Position numbers and translations under genes: made by a program. Below are positions 8,867-16,400 of a stretch of 20,000 nucleotides of DNA, piece after piece (the first letter of the stretch is position 1; each line of letters opens with the position of its first letter). The stretch is from Cryptomeria japonica (lineage: Eukaryota > Streptophyta > Pinopsida > Cupressales > Cupressaceae). The stretch spans positions 87,501-107,500 of the forward strand of contig NW_026729195.1 in NCBI RefSeq assembly GCF_030272615.1. Reading direction: 5' to 3'. The notes below the pieces were generated by a model. It was not told the DNA's origin and searched no databases. It was given only the letters and a program-made list of their open reading frames with translations.

Positions 8867-8920
8867 GAATTCGGAAGTTGGGGTCGATGTCCTAATCGCT
8901 GCTGCAGACTACACGTATGA

Positions 8921-8951
8921 GAATCGGACAAATAGCTTTATATAGGGGAGG
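8921..8951 (+). promoter_or_regulatory. Pol I spacer promoter 1
   Basis: This reads GAATCGGACAAATAGC, an extra T, then TATATAGGGGAGG. The match to the plant Pol I start consensus (TATATA followed by A or G and a G run) is strong. The additional T upstream of TATATA changes spacing by one base relative to all other copies. Confidence 0.8.
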
Positions 8952-9078
8952 TGTTGCGTTTGATGGGTCGACTCCCCTGGTTGTGTGCACTGCACCAACT
9001 TCAAAGACCCTGTCTTGTTTAAGAAGTCAAAAGTTGGGGTGGATGTCCTAATCATTGCTGCAGTCTACGCATGTATGA

Positions 9079-9108
9079 GAATCAGACAAATAGCTTATAT
9101 AGGGGAGG
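9079..9108 (+). promoter_or_regulatory. Pol I spacer promoter 2
   Basis: GAATCAGACAAATAGCT is followed by TATATAGGGGAGG. It lies 157 bp after promoter 1. Start expected next to the first G after TATATA. Confidence 0.82.
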
Positions 9109-9298
9109 TGTTGCATTCGGTGGGTTGACTCCCCTGGTTGTGCGCACTGCGCCAACCTCAAAGACCCCGCATAGCAGAAGAAGTCGGAAGTCGGATTTTG
9201 GTGAGCACCAAGGCGTGCACCTTTGGTGCGGTCAACGCAGACGAATTCAGAAGTTGGGGTGGATGTCCTAATCGTTGTTGCAGGCTACACATGTATGA

Positions 9299-9328
9299 GA
9301 ATCAGACAAATAGCTTATATAGGGGAGG
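9299..9328 (+). promoter_or_regulatory. Pol I spacer promoter 3
   Basis: This has the same core as promoter 2, preceded by a 63-bp insertion in the upstream interval. The downstream CTCCCT is the only 157-bp-family copy lacking perfect CTCCCC. Confidence 0.82.
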
Positions 9329-9455
9329 TGTTGGGTTTGATGGGTCAACTCCCTTGGTTGTGCGCATTACGCCAACCTCAAAGACCTTGTTTTCGTTAAG
9401 AAGTCAAAAGTTGGGGTCAATGTCCTAATGGCTCCTGTAGGCTACACATGTATGA

Positions 9456-9485
9456 GAATCGGACAAATAGCTTATATAGGGGAGG
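9456..9485 (+). promoter_or_regulatory. Pol I spacer promoter 4
   Basis: GAATCGGACAAATAGCT is followed by TATATAGGGGAGG, 157 bp after promoter 3. Confidence 0.82.
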
Positions 9486-9612
9486 TGTTGGGTTTGATGG
9501 GTCGACTCCCCTGGTTGTGCGCATTACGTCAACCTCAAAGACCTTGTTTTCGTTAAGAAGTCAAAAGTTGGGGTCGATGTCCTAATTGCTCCTGTAGACT
9601 ACACATGTATGA

Positions 9613-9642
9613 GAATCAGACAAATAGCTTATATAGGGGAGG
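9613..9642 (+). promoter_or_regulatory. Pol I spacer promoter 5
   Basis: GAATCAGACAAATAGCT is followed by TATATAGGGGAGG, 157 bp after promoter 4. Confidence 0.82.
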
Positions 9643-9769
9643 TGTTGGGTTTGATGGGTTGACTCCCCTAGTTGTTCGCATTACACCAACCTCAAAGACC
9701 TTGTTTTCGTTTAGAAGCCGAAAGTTGGGGTCGATGTCCTAATTGCTCCTGCAGGCTACGCATGTATGA

Positions 9770-9799
9770 GAATCAGACAAATAGCTTATATAGGGGAGG
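9770..9799 (+). promoter_or_regulatory. Pol I spacer promoter 6
   Basis: The core is intact, and this is the last copy of the 157-bp family. It is followed about 130 bp later by the palindromic 38/52-bp array. Confidence 0.82.
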
Positions 9800-9927
9800 T
9801 GTTGGGTTTGATGGGTCGACTCCCCTGGTTGTGCGCATTGCGCCAACCTCAAAGACCCTGCATTGCGGATGAAGTCGAAAGTCAGAGTTTGGTGTGCTAC
9901 AAGGTGTGGTCGAAGGTGCTCACCTAG

Positions 9928-10554
9928 GTGTGCACCTTTGGAGCGCAGGAAAAGTGCCCTCCAAAAGTGCGCACCTTTGGAGTGCACAAAAGTGCCCTCC
10001 AAAAGTGCGCACCTTTGGAGCGCACAAAAGTGCCCTCCAAAAAGTGCCCTCCAAAAGTGCGCACCTTTGGAGCGCACAAAAGTGCCCTCCAAAAAGTGCC
10101 CTCCAAAAGTGCGCACCTTTGGAGTGCAGAAAAGTGCCCTCCAAAAAGTGCCCTCCAAAAGTGTGCACCTTTGGAGTGCACAAAAGTGCCCTCCAAAAGT
10201 GCGCACCTTTGGAGCGCAGAAAAGTGCCCTCCAAAAAGTGCCCTCCAAAAGTGCGCACCTTTGGAGCGCAGAAAAGTGCCCTCCAAAAAGTGCCCTCCAA
10301 AAGTGCGCACCTTTGGAGCGCAGAAAAGTGCCCTCCAAAAAGTGCCCTCCAAAAGTGCGCACCTTTGGAGCGCAGAAAAGTGCCCTCCAAAAAGTGCCCT
10401 CCAAAAGTGCGCACCTTTGGAGCGCACAAAAGTGCCCTCCAAAAAGTGCCCTCCAAAAGTGCGCACCTTTGGAGCGCACAAAAGTGCCCTCCAAAAGTGC
10501 GCACCTTTGGAGCGCACAAAAGTGCCCTCCAAAAGTGCGCACTTTTGGTGCGCA
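9928..10554. repeat. 38/52-bp palindromic tandem array (14 units)
   Basis: GTGCGCACCTTTGGAGCGCA and close variants recur at 9928, 9967, 10005, 10057, 10109, 10161, 10199, 10251, 10303, 10355, 10407, 10459, 10497 and 10535. Spacings are 39, 38, 52, 52, 52, 38, 52, 52, 52, 52, 52, 38 and 38 bp. The two lengths differ by one extra 14-bp GTGCCCTCCAAAAA block. Each junction CTCCAAAAGTGCGCAC plus CTTTGGAG is a 24-bp palindrome with one mismatched pair. Long open frames here (KCPPKVRTFGA-like repeats) are by-products of the repeat. Confidence 0.95.
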
Positions 10555-10638
10555 CCAAGGCGCTGGTTCGGTCGTTGCAGGCGAGTTCGGAAGTTGGGGT
10601 CGATGTCCTGAGCGGAGGTGCAAACTACACAGGTGTCG

Positions 10639-10668
10639 GAATCGGACAAATAGCTTATATAGGGGAGG
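10639..10668 (+). promoter_or_regulatory. Pol I spacer promoter 7
   Basis: GAATCGGACAAATAGCT is followed by TATATAGGGGAGG. First copy of the 311-bp family, 869 bp from promoter 6 because of the intervening palindromic array. Confidence 0.82.
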
Positions 10669-10949
10669 TGTATGCTTCGATGGGTCGACTCCCCAGGTTG
10701 AGCGCACCGCGCCAACCTCAAAGACCCTACGGTATGGATGAAGTCGGAAGTTGGGTCCGATGACCGATTCGATTAGTAGGTATGCTCATGAGGTCGGAAT
10801 TTGGGTCCGATGACCTGCCATGTGCAGGAAGGCGAATGTTGGCACTGTGCGTTGCAAGGTGCACACCAAGGTGCTGGTGCGGTCTTTTTAGTCGAGTTCG
10901 GAAGTTGGGGTCGATGTCCTGATCGGAGGTGCAAGCTACACAGGTGTGG

Positions 10950-10979
10950 GAATCGGACAAATAGCTTATATAGGGGAGG
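10950..10979 (+). promoter_or_regulatory. Pol I spacer promoter 8
   Basis: The core is identical to promoter 7 at a distance of exactly 311 bp. Confidence 0.82.
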
Positions 10980-11260
10980 TGTATGCTTCGTTGGGTCGAC
11001 TCCCCGGGTTGAGCGCACCGCGCCAACCTCAAAGACCCTACGGTATGGATGAAGTCGGAAGTTGGGTCCGATGATCGATTCGATATGTAGGCATACTCGC
11101 GAGGTCGGAATTTGGGTCCGATGACCTGCCATGTGCAGGAAGGCGAATGTTGGCACTGTGCGTTGCAAGGTGCGCACCAAGGCGCTGGTTCGGTCGTTGC
11201 AGGCGAGTTCGGAAGTTGGGGTCGATGTCCTGATCGGAGGTGCAAACTACACAGGTGTGG

Positions 11261-11290
11261 GAATCGGACAAATAGCTTATATAGGGGAGG
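11261..11290 (+). promoter_or_regulatory. Pol I spacer promoter 9
   Basis: The core is identical to promoter 8 at a distance of exactly 311 bp. Confidence 0.82.
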
Positions 11291-11571
11291 TGTATGCTTC
11301 GTTGGGTCGACTCCCCGGGTTGAGCGCACCGCGCCAACCTCAAAGACCCTACGGTATGGATGAAGTCGGAAGTTGTGTCCGATGACCGATTCGATATGTA
11401 GGCATACTCGCGAGGTCGGAATTTGGGTCCGATGACCTGCCATGTGCAGGAAGGCGAATGTTGGGACTGTGCGTCGCAAGGTGCGCACCAAGGCGCTGGT
11501 GCCGTCGTTGCAGTCGAGTTCGGAAGTTGGGGTCGATGTCCTGGTCAGAGGTGCAAACTACACAGGTGTGG

Positions 11572-11601
11572 GAATCGGACAAATAGCTTATATAGGGGAG
11601 G
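11572..11601 (+). promoter_or_regulatory. Pol I spacer promoter 10
   Basis: The core is identical to promoter 9 at a distance of exactly 311 bp. It is the last promoter of this family; the next one is 545 bp on and belongs to another type. Confidence 0.82.
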
Positions 11602-11722
11602 TGTATGCTTCGATGGGTCGACTCCCCGGGTTGAGCGCACCGCGCCAACCTCAAAGACCCTACAGTATGGATGAAGTCGGAAGTTGGGTCCGATGACCGA
11701 TTCGATACGTAGGCATATTGGC

Positions 11723-12004
11723 GAGGTCTGAATTTGTGTCCGATGACCTGCCATGCGCAGGAAGGCGGAATTTGGGTCCGATGACCGAGTTGATGGCGTG
11801 CCATGCGCAGAAAGGCGGAATTTGGGTCCGATGACCGAGTTGATGTTGATGGCCCGCCATGCACAGGAAGGCGGAATTTGGGTCCGATGACCGATTTGAA
11901 GGCGTGCCATGCGCAGAAAGGCGGAGTTTGGGTCCGATGACCGAGTTGATATTGATGGCCCGCCATGCGCAGGAAGGCGGAATTTGGGTCCGATGACCTG
12001 ACAT
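11723..12004. repeat. Short tandem repeat alternating 50 and 56 bp
   Basis: The phrase GAATTTGGGTCCGATGACC (one copy GAGTTT) starts at 11730, 11768, 11818, 11874, 11924 and 11980, giving spacings of 38, 50, 56, 50 and 56 bp. Long units add GTTGAT before GGCCCGCCATGC; short units read GGCGTGCCATGC. The unit comes from the trailing half of the 311-bp repeat. Confidence 0.88.
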
Positions 12005-12116
12005 ACGCATGGAGTCCGACTCGGGGGCCGATGTTCGATTCGATGACTTGCATTGTGGGTAAAGTCGGAAGTTGTGGTCTTTGACCCGATTCGATGACCA
12101 GACTTCGGCTGCTTGA

Positions 12117-12146
12117 GAATCGGACAAATAACTTATATAGGGGAGG
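12117..12146 (+). promoter_or_regulatory. Pol I promoter 11 (TAAC type)
   Basis: GAATCGGACAAATAACT is followed by TATATAGGGGAGG. This type differs from promoters 1-10 by A for G just before CT. It may be a duplicated gene promoter. Confidence 0.82.
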
Positions 12147-12184
12147 TAGTGTTCTCGAGCATCCTCCCCCCGTGCCCGTTTATG

Positions 12185-12252
12185 TCGATTGATGCTGGTG
12201 CTCGACTGGTTGGAGCGCTCGGATGCAAAAATCTTGCACCAGGATTTATCGA
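12185..12252 (+). repeat. Inverted repeat, unit 1 equivalent
   Basis: Arms 12185-12201 and 12236-12252 pair at 14 of 17 positions. Same place relative to its promoter as the strong inverted repeat of the third unit. Confidence 0.65.
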
Positions 12253-12557
12253 TTGTGATGGACACGGCAAGTCTCCTGATTGCTATGCAGGAGCTCATCG
12301 TGAATCTCTATGCGGCCTTGGTATGGACTCGACCTGCGGAATGGTTCGGCAATGGTAGTCGCTCCAACACGTCCTTGCAATGGCCACAGAGGTGATTCGA
12401 CTAGAGCTCCAGTCTAGCTTTTGGGTTGCTTGGCGGACTGGTATAGCCGCGATCGAGTTCCGGCCATGAACGTTTTAGATAGCTCTTGGGCTTTCTGGGA
12501 CGGAAGTCGGAAGTTTGGGCTGTTGTCCGATTTGATGACCATTCTTCGGATGTGTGA

Positions 12558-12587
12558 GAATCGGACAAATAACTTATATAGGGGACT
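12558..12587 (+). promoter_or_regulatory. Pol I promoter 12 (TAAC type, altered start)
   Basis: The TATATAGGGG core is intact but is followed by ACT instead of AGG. It lies 441 bp after promoter 11. Confidence 0.75.
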
Positions 12588-12623
12588 GTGTTGTCTCACG
12601 CAGCCCCCTCCGTGCCCCTCTAT

Positions 12624-12694
12624 CTCGACCGATGTTGGTGCTTGAAAGGGTTGGGATCGCTCGGATTTATAAACGTGCACCACCATTTGTCGAG
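12624..12694 (+). repeat. Inverted repeat, unit 2 equivalent
   Basis: Arms 12624-12641 and 12677-12694 pair at 15 of 18 positions. Same place relative to promoter 12. Confidence 0.65.
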
Positions 12695-13047
12695 TGTGAG
12701 GGACGCGGCAGGTCTCCTAAATGCTATACGGGCGCTCTCTGAGAATCTCTATCCGGCCTCGACACAGACTAGTCTTGCTGAATGGTTTGGCACTGGTAGT
12801 CGATCCAACACGTCGTTGTTGTGGCCGCCTAGGCGATTCGATTCGAGCCCCCGTCTAGCTTTTGGGTTGCTTGGCGGATTTTGCCCTATCCGCAAGTGAG
12901 CTCGGTCCCTAAACGTTCGAGAAACCCGATTGCTATGCGCCGACTCTCTTTCTTGCGAGCCTCCATCTAGCTTTTGGGTCTCTACGGAACGGAAGTCGGA
13001 ATCTGGGACCGTTGTTTGATTCGACGAGGCAGACTACGGTTGTGCGA

Positions 13048-13077
13048 GAATCGGACAAATAACTTATATAGGGGAGG
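13048..13077 (+). promoter_or_regulatory. Pol I promoter 13, likely gene promoter
   Basis: GAATCGGACAAATAACT is followed by TATATAGGGGAGG. It is the last start motif before the long 188-bp array and none occurs between it and the window end. It is therefore the best candidate for the 35S pre-rRNA start, expected near 13071. Which of promoters 11-13 is really used cannot be told from sequence alone. Confidence 0.75.
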
Positions 13078-13102
13078 TGTTGACTGGAGCATTCTCCCCC
13101 GT

Positions 13103-13190
13103 GCCCCTCTAACTCGACCAATGCTGGCGCTCGAACGGTGGTAGCGCTCGGATTTTCGTTGAGCGCCAGCATTGGTCGATTTAGAGGGGC
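13103..13190 (+). repeat. Inverted repeat downstream of gene promoter
   Basis: Arms 13103-13132 and 13161-13190 are 30 bp each with a single mismatch and a 28-nt loop. The inner 19 bp are perfect (13114-13132 with 13161-13179). If transcription starts near 13071, this forms a strong hairpin about 30-120 nt into the pre-rRNA. Weaker equivalents exist in the two earlier units at 12185-12252 and 12624-12694. Confidence 0.9.
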
Positions 13191-13430
13191 ATGCGAGATT
13201 CCCGAATGCTATGCGAGGGCTCTAACGGAAATGTCTATTGGTTTCGGTATGGATGCAATTGCGAGTGGTTCGGCAAAGGTAGTCGTTCCGATGCGTCCAT
13301 GTCGTGGCCAAATCGATAATTCGATTTGAGCCCTCGTATAGCATTTGGGTCTCTCGATGTGATTCCGCATTCCAGTCCCTTTGGGCACTGCTTGAGCCGC
13401 ATCCCAGGGGGTTCCCTTCCCAATAATCTG

Positions 13431-16400
13431 CCTCGCAACCCGATTGCTATGCGGTGAGGCTCCTCGGCCGCCTCGGAACTATCTGTGTATCAGACGCATC
13501 GCGGGATAAGGGGTTGGCAACGGTAGTCGCCCCAAGCGCGTCCGATGCTTGGACCATTCCGAGGCGGCCCTGAAGCCTCTTCCGTCTAGCCGTTGGGTCC
13601 TTCTCGCCGCATCCCTTGCCTCGCACCCCGATTGCTATGCGGTGAGGCTCCTCGGCCGCCTTGGAACTATCTGTGTATCAGACGCATCGCGGGATAAGGG
13701 GTTGTCACTGGTAGTCGCCCCAAGCGCGTCCGATGCTTGGACCATTCCGAGGCGGCCCTGAAGCCTCTTCCGTCTAGCCGTTGGGTCCTTCTCGCCGCAT
13801 CCCTCGACTCGCACCCCGATTGCTATGCGGTGAGGCTCCTCGGCCGCCTTGGAACTATCTGTGTATCGGACGCGTCGCGGGATAAGGGGTTGTCACTGGT
13901 AGTCGCCCCAAGCGCGTCCGATGCTTGGACCATTCCGAGGCGGCCCTGAAGCCTCTTCCGTCTAGCCGTTGGGTCCTTCTCGCCGCATCCCTCGCCTCGC
14001 ACCCCGATTGCTATGCGGTGAGGCTCCTCGGCCGCCTTGGAACTATCTGTGTATCGGACGCGTCGCGGGATAAGGGGTTGTCACTGGTAGTCGCCCCAAG
14101 CGCGTGCGATGCATGGACCATTCCCAGGCGGCCCTGAAGCCTCTTCCGTCTAGCCGTTGGGTCCTTCTCGCCGCATCCCTCGCCTCGCACCCCGATTGCT
14201 ATGCGGTGAGGCTCCTCGGCCGCCTTGGAACTATCTGTGTATCGGACGCGTCGCGGGATAAGGGGTTGTCACTGGTAGTCGCCCCAAGCGCGTCCGATGC
14301 TTGGACCATTCCGAGGCGGCCCTGAAGCCTCTTCCGTCTAGCCGTTGGGTCCTTCTCGCCGCATCCCTCGCCTCGCACCCCGATTGCTATGCGGTGAGGC
14401 TCCTCGGCCGCCTTGGAACTATCTGTGTATCGGACGCGTCGCGGGATAAGGGGTTGTCACTGGTAGTCGCCCCAAGCGCGTCCGATGCTTGGACCATTCC
14501 GAGGCGGCCCTGAAGCCTCTTCCGTCTAGCCGTTGGGTCCTTCTCGCCGCATCCCTCGCCTCGCACCCCGATTGCTATGCGGTGAGGCTCCTCGGCCGCC
14601 TTGGAACTATCTGTGTATCGGACGCGTCGCGGGATAAGGGGTTGTCACTGGTAGTCGCCCCAAGCGCGTCCGATGCTTGGACCATTCCGAGGCGGCCCTG
14701 AAGCCTCTTCCGTCTAGCCGTTGGGTCCTTCTCGCCGCATCCCTCGCCTCGCACCCCGATTGCTATGCGGTGAGGCTCCTCGGCCGCCTTGGAACTATCT
14801 GTGTATCGGACGCATCGCGGGATAAGGGGTTGTCACTGGTAGTCGCCCCAAGCGCGTCCGATGCTTGGACCATTCCGAGGCGGCCCTGAAGCCTCTTCCG
14901 TCTAGCCGTTGGGTCCTTCTCGCCGCATCCCTCGCCTCGCACCCCGATTGCTATGCGGTGAGGCTCCTCGGCCGCCTTGGAACTATCTGTGTATCGGACG
15001 CGTCGCGGGATAAGGGGTTGTCACTGGTAGTCGCCCCAAGCGCGTCCGATGCTTGGACCATTCCGAGGCGGCCCTGAAGCCTCTTCCGTCTAGCCGTTGG
15101 GTCCTTCTCGCCGCATCCCTCGCCTCGCACCCCGATTGCTATGCGGTGAGGCTCCTCGGCCGCCTTGGAACTATCTGTGTATCGGACGCGTCGCGGGATA
15201 AGGGGTTGTCACTGGTAGTCGCCCCAAGCGCGTCCGATGCTTGGACCATTCCGAGGCGGACCTGAAGCCTCTTCCGTCTAGCCGTTGGGTCCTTCTCGCC
15301 GCATCCCTCGCCTCGCACCCCGATTGCTATGCGGTGAGGCTCCTCGGCCGCCTTGGAACTATCTGTGTATCGGACGCGTCGCGGGATAAGGGGTTGTCAC
15401 TGGTAGTCGCCCCAAGCGCGTCCGATGCTTGGACCATTCCGAGGCGGCCCTGAAGCCTCTTCCGTCTAGCCGTTGGGTCCTTCTTGCCGCATCCCTCGCC
15501 TCGCACCCCGATTGCTATGCGGTGAGGCTCCTCGGCCGCCTTGGAACTATCTGTGTATCGGACGCGTCGCGGGATAAGGGGTTGTCACTGGTAGTCGCCC
15601 CAAGCGCGTCCGATGCTTGGACCATTCCGAGGCGGCCCTGAAGCCTCTTCCGTCTAGCCGTTGGGTCCTTCTCGCCGCATCCCTCGCCTCGCACCCCGAT
15701 TGCTATGCGGTGAGGCTCCTCGGCCGCCTTGGAACTATCTGTGTATCGGACGCATCGCGGGATAAGGGGTTGTCACTGGTAGTCGCCCCAAGCGCGTCCG
15801 ATGCTTGGACCATTCCGAGGCGGCCCTGAAGCCTCTTCCGTCTAGCCGTTGGGTCCTTCTCGCCGCATCCCTCGCCTCGCACCCCGATTGCTATGCGGTG
15901 AGGCTCCTCGGCCGCCTTGGAACTATCTGTGTATCGGACGCGTCGCGGGATAAGGGGTTGTCACTGGTAGTCGCCCCAAGCGCGTCCGATGCTTGGACCA
16001 TTCCGAGGCGGACCTGAAGCCTCTTCCGTCTAGCCGTTGGGTCCTTCTCGCCGCATCCCTCGCCTCGCACCCCGATTGCTATGCGGTGAGGCTCCTCGGC
16101 CGCCTTGGAACTATCTGTGTATCGGACGCGTCGCGGGATAAGGGGTTGTCACTGGTAGTCGCCCCAAGCGCGTCCGATGCTTGGACCATTCCGAGGCGGC
16201 CCTGAAGCCTCTTCCGTCTAGCCGTTGGGTCCTTCTCGCCGCATCCCTCGCCTCGCACCCCGATTGCTATGCGGTGAGGCTCCTCGGCCGCCTTGGAACT
16301 ATCTGTGTATCGGACGCGTCGCGGGATAAGGGGTTGTCACTGGTAGTCGCCCCAAGCGCGTCCGATGCTTGGACCATTCCGAGGCGGACCTGAAGCCTCT

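Larger units (their letters stand above)
8867..9866 (+). repeat. 157-bp spacer-promoter repeat family (six copies)
   Basis: Six tandem units each carry GAAGTTGGGGT, GATGTCCTAAT, a CACATGTATGAGAATC block and the TATATAGGGG start motif, then TTGTGCGCA and CAACCTCAAAGACC. The start motifs at 8939, 9096, 9316, 9473, 9630 and 9787 are spaced 157, 220, 157, 157 and 157 bp. The 220-bp interval is 157 plus a 63-bp insertion of GTGC sequence. This arrangement is typical of duplicated Pol I spacer promoters. Confidence 0.92.
10555..11727 (+). repeat. 311-bp spacer-promoter repeat family (four copies)
   Basis: Four units have start motifs at 10656, 10967, 11278 and 11589, spaced exactly 311 bp. Each holds GCGCACCAAGGCGCTGGT, GAGTTCGGAAGTTGGGGTCG, the promoter core, GGGTCGACTCCCC, CAACCTCAAAGACCCTAC, and a trailing part with GGAATTTGGGTCCGATGACC and CCATGTGCAGGAAGGCG. 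The promoter half is shared with the 157-bp family; the trailing half is new and is copied further at 11723-12004. Confidence 0.93.
12050..13430 (+). repeat. Promoter-proximal repeats of about 441-490 bp (three copies)
   Basis: Three units begin near 12058, 12499 and 12987 with AAGTCGGAAGTT-like sequence. Each then carries the TAAC-type promoter, a C-rich CTCCCCC/GTGCCC stretch, an inverted repeat, GATTGCTATGC-like sequence, GGTAGTCG and a GTCTAGC/TTTGGGT tail. The second half of the unit is clearly related to the 188-bp repeat that follows. The third unit is the most rearranged. Confidence 0.82.

Noticed and set aside
9928-10554. CRISPR-like array
   Set aside because: Units are contiguous with no unique spacers, and the context is plant rDNA.
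9739-10763. Open frames of about 210-320 codons with KCPPKVRTFGA-like repeats
   Set aside because: They are translations of the 38/52-bp array, present in several frames on both strands.
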